DNA of 64,000 nucleotides from Temnothorax longispinosus (lineage: Eukaryota; Arthropoda; Insecta; Hymenoptera; Formicidae): contig NC_092360.1 of the NCBI RefSeq assembly GCF_030848805.1, forward strand, positions 7,378,001 through 7,442,000, given 5' to 3'. Positions 25,353-36,215 of this stretch are shown one piece after another. A model generated the notes under the pieces. It searched no databases. It had not been told where the DNA came from and saw only the letters and a list, made by a program, of their open reading frames with translations. Each line of letters begins with the position of its first letter. Within the stretch, counting starts at the first letter, position 1. The translations under genes and the position numbers were made by a program.

Positions 25353-27147
25353 GGTCGTCGTCTCTTCTAGGCTGGAGCTAGCGAGATTATACGAGAGAGA
25401 AACGGCAGTTCGTAGTGCCTCCAAGGTGCATCGATTTCCTCACACCGCCCTCGCGCTCGACGCCACGGCAGCCGCCCCGTATCCGCGCATACATACCACC
25501 CTCGTCAGACAAAGAGACCTAGATAGACGGAAGCCTACCCCGTACGAATAGCAAGGAAGGAATGGAACGCCGGCGGCCATTTTGTAAGCTCTTCCCGGAG
25601 GAATCAATGTGACGTCGCCTGAGGGGCGCTTGCGCTGCGGGCGACCCTCCGCGTTCGTCCCTGCAATCCTTCCTCCTCCGATCAATTCCAACTTCGGTGC
25701 CTCTCCAACTCGATTCTCCCTCTCCTCCGTCGAGGATCCTTCTTCTCTCGTCGAGGGGCCCGTCTCCTCGCTTCGTATACGCTTTTCCGCTTCTCTTTCT
25801 TTCCGCTCAACTCTCCCTTCCGCGCTCCGGTCTTATACATCCTGCGCCTTTGTCCATATGTCCCATCGTCCCCTTGTGTCTCGGCGGAATATCTCTCATC
25901 TTTTTACCTCTCTACCTTCCGTACGTACTTCAGTCCTCTCTCCTCTTCCCCCGTTGTCCGTGTTCGACTCCCTATCTTTGATTCATTTGATCCAGAAACT
26001 CGTCAGGCACTGCTTTGCATAGGAAACAGGTTGAATGACGTATGAAGCAAGATTTCTTAAAACCATCGAATGTTTTTATCCATAGATACTATAGAGTAAA
26101 CTAAAAAAAATGGTGATTGTTTTTTTAATAAATACAAAATTATTCAATATCGTGAATACTTACAATTAGTTTATAAGACTACAACGCGATCTTTATTTTA
26201 ATTTACATAATAACCAGTTTTATACAAATTTTATTTACAGTTATGTAAATACATTCCGGTTTTTTTGCGATGGATTTTTAGCATTCATGCGGTGTAACTA
26301 AAATATAAGGACCTCCCCTGTTGTATTTCGCTTTCGGATGCGCGGGTTTGTATATAGACGTGCGTAAAAAAATACAATACTTTTAGCCAAAGATGGCTGT
26401 GGTACTAAAGAGACGCGAATACGATACGTCCATTTTAATAAATACGACTTTACATGTTTTGCAAAGCTGTAAGGGGACGCCGCGGGATCGCATAAATCGT
26501 AGTCGAGCACATAAATTGCTCTGGGGTAATTTCATTACTTCCTTTAATAATAGAAGTGTGAAAGAGTGCGCAGCTCTCAGACACGGATCGCTATAACAGA
26601 CGCTGCGCGCTGGTGAATTATTTGTTCCTAGAATCTTGTTTCAAAGCTCTCTTTATTACTCGTCCAAAATATACATTAATGTAATACTTTTTGTGTACAA
26701 AACTTTCTTTAGTTAAGCTGCGCTTAATGCTTTACAATTGTTTGTTCTGGAATTTGTATATCTATTGTCGAAATTTGACGGCGCGATAATACCGAATAAT
26801 CTACTAGTCGTCCAACGATCATTTCCGTCACGATGACCGTGAAAAAGGCTAAAGCGGCAAGCGAGCAAGAGAAAGAGAGAAAGAGAAACAGAGAAGCTGT
26901 GCACTTCTTTCGCATCTTCGCAGGAGGGCGGAGGGAGACGGCGAGCGCGAGGAGCGTATGCGCGTCCGTTCGAGGGCAACTGAAATTTATAATGCCGGGT
27001 AATCGTAGCGGGGCGTGCACGCACCTGGGTACTAGGGTACCGGCACGTTATTATGATTAGCTACTTTCGGTCCGGTCCCGGGGAGCGCCGGAGATTCCGA
27101 TCGGATACGCGATACGCGACGCACACCTCGGATTACGGCCGGAGAAG

Positions 27148-27234
27148 ATGATCTTCCTGCGGACGCCCGAGGCCGTCGTCAGGTACCCTACACCCTTACC
27201 CACCTCCTACCAAGACATACTTCATTTATTATGA
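27148..27234 (+). CDS. Small ORF, 28 codons, in GC-rich island (weak)
   Basis: ATG at 27,148 with a TGA at 27,232-27,234. The frame opens MIFLRTPEAVVR and is then Pro/Thr/Tyr-rich. The first part uses GC-ending codons. A CAG|GTACCC junction at 27,182-27,183 lies within the frame, so the first 11-12 codons could instead be an exon end. No domain is recognised. It may well be chance; it is listed because its surroundings look like unique, constrained sequence. Confidence 0.1.
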   Translation: MIFLRTPEAVVRYPTPLPTSYQDILHLL

Positions 27235-27325
27235 CTGTGATCATCGATTATGCACCGACGTCTAACTCCTTCTCCTTCCCTCCGCGGTCGACCGCCCCTT
27301 CTACGCTTTCGCTCTTCGCAGCCCG

Positions 27326-27350
27326 CCGTCGTCGTCGTCGTCTTCGTCGT
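27326..27350. repeat. (CGT)n tract
   Basis: Short CGT array with one CTT interruption. Confidence 0.85.
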
Positions 27351-27780
27351 TCCGTCGTTTCGTTCTTCTTCTCGTCGTTCTCGCACACCTCTCCGTTCTT
27401 CATGCTTCGAGAGGAAATCGCGAACAACGCATTATATAGCAACTGGAGGATACACGAAGTGGATTACGCCGAAGGGAGGAAGGGTGCGATGAACGTCGGT
27501 GCTTCTTCCTCTCCTTCTTCCCTTCTTTTTCCTCTCTCCTGATGAGGGTGTCTACGGGGATCCGTTGTGAATTTTCGAGAGTGGGTATCGCGACTTATCT
27601 TTTTCGCCGCAGCTCGGTTCTTACCTCGTGGGTCACGAAGATTCGGCGCACAGATTGTGTCGGACGTAACGACGAGCGGCGTTGCCTTCCCACCCATCTC
27701 CTCCTTCCGCTTATGAACTCTGAATTCCAGAAATGACATAGCGATAGCGTCGATTGTTTAACGTCAATCTCCGTCACGTG

Positions 27781-29500
27781 AGGAACTAAATCAAATAGAG
27801 GGGAGGAAGAGATGATTCGTATTTTAAATTGAAATTCCTCGGTCGTTTGCTCATGTCGGTTTACTCAGAGATTTCTTTGTTTACTTTAATATTAAGCTCG
27901 TTGGTTGCCGAAAAGTTTATTTGACAGACGCTGATAAATTATCGTGGTCGTCAAAACTTCCTACGCAATGAAATATTTCTTACTCGAAAGTAAGGCATGG
28001 AACGTTTTGCTTCACTAACTTCAGCATTATGCTGGAGATCTAATAATTATTTGCAGCTTCCATCGTTAGTCAGTTTCGCTGTCGTTCGCGCCGTTGATTC
28101 CTTTTCTTGAAACACCTCGACGCGAATTACAACCTGCCTCTATGCACAATATCTTCCGCTTTCTTTTATCATGGCAATCTGTACGCGCACCGAGTACGAT
28201 GGCTCTCGACGCTTATCTTCACACTTGTATCTAACGATAAACCGCGCCCGATTTATCGAGATACGATAACGATCGCCAGAGAGAAACAGAGAGGGAAAGA
28301 GTTTAGAACGCCGTAGGCAAGACTAGGGGTTTCTCCTTGCGTATACGAGCGAGTGACGGCTACATATTTCTAAAAACACCCAGCAAAATCTGTTCGATCC
28401 GCGTCTTATGACGTCGGTGCGATTTTATTTATTAAAATATTTTATTTATAGCTTTTATAATTTAACACTCTTTTTCTCGAAGATTCATCCAATTCTTATA
28501 ATATAAGCTCTTTTTACATTTGCAAGAATATAAAGTGGAAAAGATAAGCCTGTATTTCTTGCAAATTTGGATTTAATTTTTCCTATCTTTTACGCAAATT
28601 TCAAATCTTAAACTTTGCTCTTACGTAACTTTTTTAACATTGTTTGATTTTTATTAGCTTCAAAGAAATATCTCTGAAAAATTATATAGAAAAGCGTAAT
28701 ACATCCTATTTCAGCAATGGATTACGTTTTTATACTCACACTTTACAACACAGTAAACTGCAGTTTGTATAATTTGACTAAGTTAACGTAGGCATGTCAT
28801 AATAGACATCGATAGCGGAAATTTTCGATTAACTGCGCCCAGTGTATTTACCGAAACCGAGTTCGGCACACACGGCAACCGAACTGCCGGAATCGAAGTC
28901 GATATTTACCAAAACCGTATTTCAGTAGGTTTACATCGAAACTAGGTTCGGTAGTTACACAGCGTCACTCGATCGGGACGATCTTTGCGGACGATTTGCA
29001 TTGGAATTCGTATTAGCGTACCGTGCTATCATCGTGTATTTAGCAGTGCACGATCTTAAATTTAATAAGCAACCGTGCGAAAATAAATACTGGGTGGCTG
29101 ATACATATTTAGATAATTATGCAGAACGAAGGCGATCAAATTTGAATACGTGAATACGTGTGCTACATTTTCATAAAGGTACATCTGCCTTTTAAAGACA
29201 CTGATTGTCTGGTCAAATAATTTAAATCAATTTCCAAGTCTAATTTTAGATAAAATCAGATTGATATTTTATATTATGCAATTGCAAGTAATGCACGCTT
29301 TGCTAATGAATGAGTCAATACATTTTATTTTATATGAAACAGTATACATAAACTTCAAATCTGTATTTTGATACTTTTGCATAGATTATACTATTTCCTT
29401 TCAAATACAAATTTTTACTTTGTAACTTTTTTCACGGAGATCAATTATTGATTTCCACACCAATATAAATCCATCAAATTTAGAGGAACTTATCTCATAC
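27781..29500. other. Mixed to AT-rich spacer
   Basis: A GC-balanced segment at 28.05-28.4 kb and another at 28.8-29.05 kb, the latter with several repeated ACCGAA/TTCGG words. Otherwise AT-rich. No gene is recognised. Confidence 0.4.
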
Positions 29501-31100
29501 ACGAGATATCTGATTTTAAACTTTAATAACGTGAACGTGAGGAAATTGAAGAAATTTTGCGACTTGAAAAAGCTCCAGCGTTACACGATCATCTGTTGTT
29601 TGATCTTGTCCGAGTTTCTCAAGACCCAACTCTTATTTGCCATATACTCTCTCCCGAGAATAAAATCCTTCTACCAATATATACGATCTGTTTTGAGCTG
29701 TTTCGTTCGGAGCGGAGCGGAGCTCCGGTCGATACCTCGCGATAGGCGCATCCTGTATACATGCACGACCGGTGGAAGCGCAACGCCGACTTCCACGGTG
29801 ATTTACGACTGCCGCGCGCGCCGTGGGCCGACGTTTCTCCGGAGGCGGAGAAGCAAGAAGGAACAGCTCTCGAAAGAAGTCTATAACGCGGTGCGTGTAA
29901 ACACCGCGGCGGATAAGTACCAATAGTTAGCGTGCTCGTTAAATATCGGCACTCACGCCCTCGTGCCATCCGCTCGCGCTTCGCTTCGCGGATGACGTCC
30001 CTTTAATAGCCCGTAACGTTATCGCTACGTTAACCCCTGTACACGCGCGTGCATGCGTTCGTGCATTCGTGCGTGCGTGCGTACGTGCATGCCCGAGTCG
30101 AGGGTCGTGTCTTCGGGCTTTAAATGAAGACAACGTTGCGTTCTTTGCGAATGAGGCAATGGGACTTCGATTTAACCTTCGGAAGCATTAATTGTACACA
30201 ACGGCTTGTAGTTGATTTTGCAGGAATGGTTCAGGATTGTTAAATCTCTAAAAGTATTTTTGTGAAATTTTATCTTGTTATTGACTTTATTTTGAATAAA
30301 TATACTGCTATGATTCTTCAGTTGGCTTCTTCATCGGATCTCTCGGTGTATCTCCAAAGAAATGGCAATCCGCCGACCATGAGCGATTATGCGGCCTGTT
30401 TATCGCGTCCGCGAATGCGGAAGTGGCACGCAGCGATAATGAATTGGTATTCGCGAAATAACGCTTCGCGCAAATTATGCGATAACTCCCAGCGAGTATC
30501 GCGCTGACGTGAAATAATTCTGCGCATCGGGAGGGATATAAATATGCGTAATGTAAATTCGCAATAACTCACTCCTGGACCTTGTCACGATGATAAATAC
30601 CCAGGGACTTAGAGAATATACGTTCCCGTCGACAATCTCTTTTCTATGCACGTGAGCGCGGTCTTGCACCTGGTATGCACACTCGTCGGTATCGATTACC
30701 TACAATAAACTTGCGCCATTTAACACTTCTGCACGTCGATACGACGTGCGGCCCCCACGGTTCTGCGAGCGTAAGAATACATTCGGTAAAATTACGACTA
30801 TTCTGACAGCCGTAATTACGATGTTACGGCCGGGATATCTTCATAAGCCGCGCGGCGCGTGAAGAAACTGGTTTAGAGTCGTAGGCGATGCGCATTTCGA
30901 ATCCTGTGTGTTCTATTTAACTTCGCGACACGGCATTAGCTAACGCTGTTTGCACTAGCGTTTTATCGAAATTTATTAATCCAATGTTATTCCGTCCGGA
31001 AAGAGAAAGAAGGGGGAATACATATTACTGAAGTTAATAACGCATGTATCATGTTACAATCATGCTATATTTCTTGTAGGTTCTCGCGATTGAGATTGAT
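29501..31100. other. GC-balanced non-coding stretch
   Basis: Overlapping frames of 60-130 codons on both strands at 29.53-29.97 kb, none recognised. The rest (30.3-31.0 kb) is unique GC-balanced sequence without exon signals, possibly regulatory. Confidence 0.35.
30041..30091. repeat. Imperfect (TGCG)n tract
   Basis: Array of GTGC, GTAC and GTTC units with almost regular purine/pyrimidine alternation. Confidence 0.85.
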
Positions 31101-31374
31101 ACATCAGGCAGAGTCTCTCAGTCGTCGTTTCCAAACGTGGCTGTTACAGCTTAAATAATTTTGTACAAAAGTCGCGACGCGTACAATGAGTACGCGACAC
31201 TCCCGACATAGCAATAATTTGTAGACAATAAGATCTGCCAAAAGCTCTTGCGGAAGAGTTTCTCGTTGATTCACATTCGCTTCACCTTCGGGAAATTTCA
31301 TGGGGCGAGATATTTGAACAGCGGTGGATTTGGAGTAGAGGGCAGAAGAGAGCGAGGGAGCGGAGAGAAATAGC

Positions 31375-31407
<33 letters not shown>

Positions 31408-31408
31408 G
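31375..31408. repeat. (GA)n tract followed by G-run
   Basis: GA array followed by GGGAGAG and a G run on the plus strand. Confidence 0.9.
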
Positions 31409-31664
31409 GGGGGGTGAAACGGCAAATATATAGTTTTTCTCCCCTTCCAAGAGGGAAGTTCTTACAGGGCCCCTCGGCGAAAAGGGTTTCTAGCTTCTGG
31501 TGATTGGTGTAAGTTAGCCCTCTGGGCAGAGAAAATGGTTTCGCGGGCGCATGCGCGACGCCACGGGGATCCCCCTTTGCTTTAGGGTTAGCCGCGGTCC
31601 TCCCTGCGGCCAACAGCCCAGGATGACACGCCCCGGGCTACCAGATCAATAAGATCCCCCTTAT

Positions 31665-31688
31665 ACCTACCTACCAACCTACCTACCT
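31665..31688. repeat. Imperfect (CTAC)n tract
   Basis: Short array of CTAC and CAAC units. Confidence 0.85.
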
Positions 31689-31980
31689 CTTTGGTTACGC
31701 CCTGAGATATACCGTCGTCGGTTTAAATTCGCGAGCAGGAACTATATGTATACATATACTGTATATACTGTAGCCGAGGCGCGCACCGCGCGTCCCGCAG
31801 CAAGTCGGGTACCAAAGCGAAACGACGTTCCCGTTTCCGTCTTCGCCGACGATCGGCTTGTACAATATTATTTGGCGTATAAAGTAAGCGTGAAATCCCA
31901 GAACGATGGCCAAAAATATATTTCACGAGGAGCTCTCTGGAACTGCGACGGCTGGAAGAATTTCCACTCGGTTTTATATA

Positions 31981-33770
31981 GTGTGATTGTACCTTGAAAG
32001 AATTTTTTGCGAAATTTCTTAGAGACGACCATAAATCGGTATATCGGTATTATAATAAAGCATGTTATCGCGTTTTATCATTTAGATAAAAAGAATTTTA
32101 CAATATATAATACTTTATTCCTTAAAGTAATTTTATTGTGTATTAATATTCTCAGTAGAGTTAAACTTAAAAACGCAAATAGTTTAAATAATAAAAAGAA
32201 TATAGTAACAAGCTTAAAACAGTACTACTTTATCAGTAATATTTTATCATTAGTGTAAAAGTATATGCTAAGTATATATGCTATGAACGTACTTAATTAA
32301 GTTTAACGAAGTAATATCTTTGTTTCTCATTTTTGGTTCGTTCATTTTGATGGCAAACAACTCGATCCCGAATTTTCGGGTTCTTCCGTATGACAACAAC
32401 AATACGCTTATTATTCGCGATTTGCGATGCGTAACATTTTCCATGTCAGCCGTTACTCATATACAGCCGTATACTCTTGGGGAACACGATATGGTACTCG
32501 CAGAAAATATACGCGGGTTTGTTTGTGACCCATTAAACGTGAACAACAATTTTCCATCGCGCATAGTGCATTCGCGAAAATACACGAACTGCATTACATA
32601 GATGCGATACGTTACAAACAAAGTCTCTGCAAATGGGTGTACGTGTGAAGCATAGCGAGAGAAAAAATTGCAAGCGCCGGTCGCGCGATAGCGGGTGCGC
32701 AATTGAAAAGCCGCGGAGATGAAGTATCGCAAAAGTAATTACAATCGGTCGGTCGGACGCGGGGTAAGGGAGAAGGAGAGGGAGAGAGAGACAGACAGAA
32801 AGAGAGAGAGAAAGAGGCGGGAGGTAGGGACGGATAGTGAATGCACGCGTCGAAAAAAATGATCGCAAAAAGATGACCACACGTCGGACCGCAACGATGA
32901 CCGTATCTCGTTAAAAGGCCTCCCTTCCAATTTTGCTAGGTCGATCTGAAATTTTTCTTGCTAAGCTCGCGTGCATGCCCTGGGCTGTCACGATTCGGAC
33001 CTAACTGCCGCGTTCGTATAACCGATTCAGGAATTCCTCGTAAGGTAATTTCATCTTTGGAATTCCTGCTGCCCCTCGTACGCATACCACTCGTACCTCG
33101 AGCCGCTCGAGCCCGTAAAGAGCGTCTTAATCTTCCTTACGTGTCTATGAAGTGACGAGTCCCGATCGCATAGGAATTACACGATATGCTGTTGGCGCGG
33201 AATATACGAATAAAAACAGGCGGACGACAGCGGAAGACAGATATTAGAAGTTGTTTTTACAGTTATCGTTTCGATGCAAGTTATAGAGAGTGGAAAAGCA
33301 AGAAGTCTGACTGCCTACTGATTGTGCATATAATTTCCACATTTCTGATGACTTGTTTATCACCGATACTGTATGCAAAAACAGAGCGAGTAAAGATAGC
33401 ATCAATTTAAGTTTAAAACATTTAGTCTAAGTACACAATTTGAAATTACGATTATCTGTATGCTACTGTTTACGTAACATTTGTCGAAAACAAAAATTAT
33501 AACAAACGAAAAAGTTAATTCTTTCCAGACGCATTGTTTAAATTAATAGAAAAATTGAATTAATAGAAAAATAAAATTACAAAAATTATAAAAATGTTAA
33601 GTAAGCATCAATTCTAAAATAATTTGTTAATATATTATTGGAATAAGAAAATCTTTGTTGTTATTGAAAAATAAACAACAGATAATTTCTGAAAAATAAT
33701 GCGAAACAAAGGAAAGCGTTCTTTACAAAAGTGAGAATTTATGAATTATTGGCAAACTTAGTTATCACTC
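31981..33770. other. AT-rich spacer with GC-balanced core
   Basis: AT-rich at both ends, with a GC-balanced core at about 32.3-33.2 kb that includes a purine-rich tract. No exon or RNA gene is recognised. Confidence 0.4.
32768..32817. repeat. GA-rich purine tract
   Basis: GAGA and ACAGACAG units on the plus strand. Confidence 0.85.
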
Positions 33771-34150
33771 CCCATTCTCGTAAAAAATAGAGCTGAACTG
33801 TTCTAATAGTGAGAAGACCCCTAATTCTTCGAGGGCCTGACTTTAAGGTTAATTAAAACTACAAAAAGAAGTCATCCGGGCGTCTTCATTAACGTCATCG
33901 AGCGTCTAGGATGCCAAGGGCTTAGGTCAAAAGTTAAAAACGGGAAGGGCATGTCCTACGGGAGACTGCCAAAGGAATTCCATTCATTCGTTCATTGCTC
34001 AGGTAGCTGATCAAAAATCTACCCTCAGAGACTGCCCTCGGCTGAAACCGGGTCGTCGACCAGAATGATGGTCTGGTCACATTCGGTGTGTTTGCGTGGT
34101 CAGCGCGTGGATCGAAGCTATGCGGTCGTGTAATTAGTGAAACGATGCGA
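33771..34150. promoter_or_regulatory. Compact GC-balanced block, possible enhancer
   Basis: A sharply bounded block of complex sequence in very AT-rich flanks. It contains a DR1-like nuclear-receptor motif at 33,924-33,936 and short hairpins at 34,051-34,061 and 34,058-34,078. It lies about 2 kb upstream of the candidate exon at 36,171. It has the texture of a conserved non-coding element; conservation was not testable. Confidence 0.3.
33924..33936 (+). promoter_or_regulatory. DR1-like nuclear-receptor site
   Basis: AGGTCA followed by one base and AAGTTA: a perfect half-site and a near half-site in direct repeat with 1-base spacing. HNF4, USP/RXR and Seven-up class receptors bind such sites. 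Confidence 0.3.
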
Positions 34151-34920
34151 GGACCACTTTCCAGAAATATCGACGCGACAAATTTATTGCCGTATTAATG
34201 TCATTAGCGTACCTGTTATAGCAACGTTGTCTAGCATTATCGTGTTTTTTCTTGAGTGTATATATTTCAACACATTGTCATTTGTTTCAAAATTGTTAGT
34301 AATACTCAATTGTGATAAAAGAGACATTATAAGCTAGGATATATTACTATTGTGAAAAAATTAAAATCTCTAATTATAAATTATTATAGGTCAGCGAGAT
34401 AAATTATATTAATAGAATTATTATGACGAATTTTTATGTGTCTCATGCTTAAATAGTGTTCTTAAGGAATAATGTAACATTTATATAATTTAGTGATAAT
34501 GGATTAAATTTACATTTAATGTTTTAAATTCATTGCATGTTGTCGATTTTCGTATTAATGTGATTGACATTATCTATAAAAGTACAATCATGTGAAAGAA
34601 GAGTGTTCTGTTTAAGTAATTTTGCAGAGACCATCAAGTTTATCTAAAAAAATCTAAAAGAGAATATAGTAAAATTCAAAAAGTTTCAGTAAAAATTATT
34701 TTATTTAGAAAATAAAGTCTTTACAATATTATCTAGCAGAATTATTCTACACAAAAAAAGATATCGGTGATGGAGAAAAATAATGTATACATATGTATTA
34801 GCATATTAATAGAATAAAACTGCGCCAATATGTACATTAAAAGAATAATATTATATGTGTACAATATAATCATAACCGATCAAATGATTTATGAATGAAA
34901 CTTGGAAGATACGCCAATCT
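34151..34920. other. AT-rich spacer
   Basis: Very AT-rich. No feature recognised. Confidence 0.5.
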
Positions 34921-35012
34921 TTCATGCTGCAATATATGTTTTATTGATGAAATTAAAGAAAAGTTTTAAATTACGGTAATAGATCGAAATTCCGACCGTA
35001 CGTCGAAATTTC

Positions 35013-35036
35013 ATTGCGATCGCGATTGCGATCGCG
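35013..35036. repeat. 12-bp tandem repeat with GCGATCGC palindromes
   Basis: ATTGCGATCGCG occurs twice head to tail. Each unit contains the 8-bp palindrome GCGATCGC. Confidence 0.9.
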
Positions 35037-35223
35037 CGGCGAGATCCTCGTGTATCGGCCGGCGATCGTGATGCAGGCGGAGCGCACGGGGCAGATGCCC
35101 GCGATAGCCCATCCTTTAGACGACCCATCCTTTATTCGAGAAATAAAATCTCCACGACATTATCCGGCAGTTTATACGCGAGAGTTGCCGCGCGCAAGCT
35201 GGTGCCGGGCGCGGGCCAATCCG

Positions 35224-35293
35224 AGCCGGTCTGGGCGTCCCGTCCCTCGCGTTCAGAGGCATTCAGCGCGATTCTATTGGGCCCAGACCGGCT
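35224..35293. repeat. 13-bp perfect inverted repeat flanked by CCAAT boxes
   Basis: AGCCGGTCTGGGC (35,224-35,236) and GCCCAGACCGGCT (35,281-35,293) are exact reverse complements, 44 bases apart. CCAAT boxes lie just before the left arm, directly before the right arm (as ATTGG) and eight bases after it. It could be a cruciform, a paired factor site or an RNA stem if transcribed. Confidence 0.8.
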
Positions 35294-35542
35294 GCGAGGA
35301 GCCAATGCGGCCGAGGCGGGAAGTAAACCGGGCCTTCAGGCCCGTCCCAGCTCCTACCTCGACCGCTTCGTTGGCGCGTCTATCTGGTAGCTAAGGCCCC
35401 GCGGGCGCAGTAACCCTCGAGTCCTCCTGCGTGTACGACGGTTTAAGGCGAATACCTATACAAAGGTCGAGATATCGGAAAACAATATCCGCGCGCGGTG
35501 CCGGTAACTCGATATATCTCGGGCTCGCCCATCCTACTCATC

Positions 35543-35575
35543 TATCTCTCTTTCTCTCTCTCTCTCTCTCTTTCT
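35543..35575. repeat. (CT)n tract
   Basis: CT array within the promoter-like island. GAGA-factor-type proteins bind such repeats in insect promoters. Confidence 0.9.
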
Positions 35576-36170
35576 GCTCTTTATTCTTTTCCTTTCTCGT
35601 CTTCCTCTTTTGCGTACCTACTCTCATTACTTCATCTCCCTTCCCGTCTTTTACCGGCGAACGGTCGCCGAACCCGGGGGTGCTCGGAGCACCCCGATAG
35701 TCCGCCGAAACCGCGAATTTACATAGAGACCAAGAATCGAGACCCGCCGCCGAGTTACGAGATGATCTGTGCACAGTGATCGGGTTCCGGTTCCACGTGC
35801 TGCATCGTTTTCGGCAGGCTTAACTCGCCGCCGACCGCCCTCGTCTCGGGGGAGCCCGCGCGACGTGCGATTGTGACGGATCTTCACGGTGTTGGATGCT
35901 GGACCGATCCGTCGGGATGCCGCCGTCTCGTCGTCGGTGAACGCGAGGTTCCAATGACTCGCATCTCACGCTGGTGCCAAGTACCTGTTGGATTCTGAGA
36001 GTGGTACATGTACAGTGGTGTCATCGAGTGCTTTCGCGGCGGACAGCTCTCGCGCTTCGAGCGATCGTAGGAGACTCGGAGCGGGTCGATCGAAATCGCG
36101 TTCGTGGACCAGGTGGGTCGATCGTCGGAAGTTTGATTTATCGTAGACGTGCCTCATACGAAGCGACCGA

Positions 36171-36215
36171 ATGCCGAACCTAGACTACTACAACACCGCG
36201 AGAATGCATCAAATG
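36171..36215 (+). CDS. Candidate first coding exon, 15 codons (gene not recognised)
   Basis: The ATG at 36,171 opens a frame reading MPNLDYYNTARMHQM, which ends exactly at a codon boundary before a donor-like G|GTAAAC at 36,216. An in-frame TAG lies upstream at 36,144-36,146, so this ATG can be a true start. The 15 residues are of mixed coding-like composition (aromatic, acidic, Asn) and not low complexity, and the exon follows a CCAAT-bearing GC-rich island. Short N-terminal exons followed by very long introns are typical of insect developmental regulators. I do not recognise this N-terminus and propose no function. The donor is acceptable but not ideal, and the base at -3 from the ATG is C, so the start context is ordinary. 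If the donor is not used, the frame continues 10 more codons to a TAG at 36,246-36,248. Confidence 0.35.

Larger units (their letters stand above)
25241..27780. other. Long GC- and pyrimidine-rich island
   Basis: Two CpG-rich parts (25.24-26.03 and 26.83-27.78 kb) flank a more AT-rich middle. Many frames are open on both strands and in several phases, and none is recognisable. The plus strand is pyrimidine-rich at 25.68-25.98 and 27.26-27.54 kb. This could be a promoter or CpG-rich regulatory region; no paired splice sites define an exon. Confidence 0.3.
31101..31980. other. Mixed block with simple repeats
   Basis: A 169-codon minus-strand frame spans this block, but its centre is a Leu-Ser run encoded by the GA array and the rest is unrecognised. 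I do not call it. Confidence 0.4.
34921..36170 (+). promoter_or_regulatory. GC-rich promoter-like island upstream of candidate first exon
   Basis: An abrupt change from AT-rich to GC- and CpG-rich sequence near 34.98 kb, continuing to the candidate start codon at 36,171. It holds three CCAAT boxes in either orientation (35,216-35,220; ATTGG at 35,276-35,280; 35,302-35,306), a 13-bp inverted repeat around them and a CT (GAGA) tract at 35,543-35,575. No TATA box is evident. The region is best read as a TATA-less promoter plus 5' leader. The start site cannot be placed. The strand is inferred from the exon that follows. Confidence 0.4.

Noticed and set aside
31104..31613. 169-codon minus-strand frame
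   Set aside because: The central Leu-Ser run comes from the GA tract. The flanks are not recognised.
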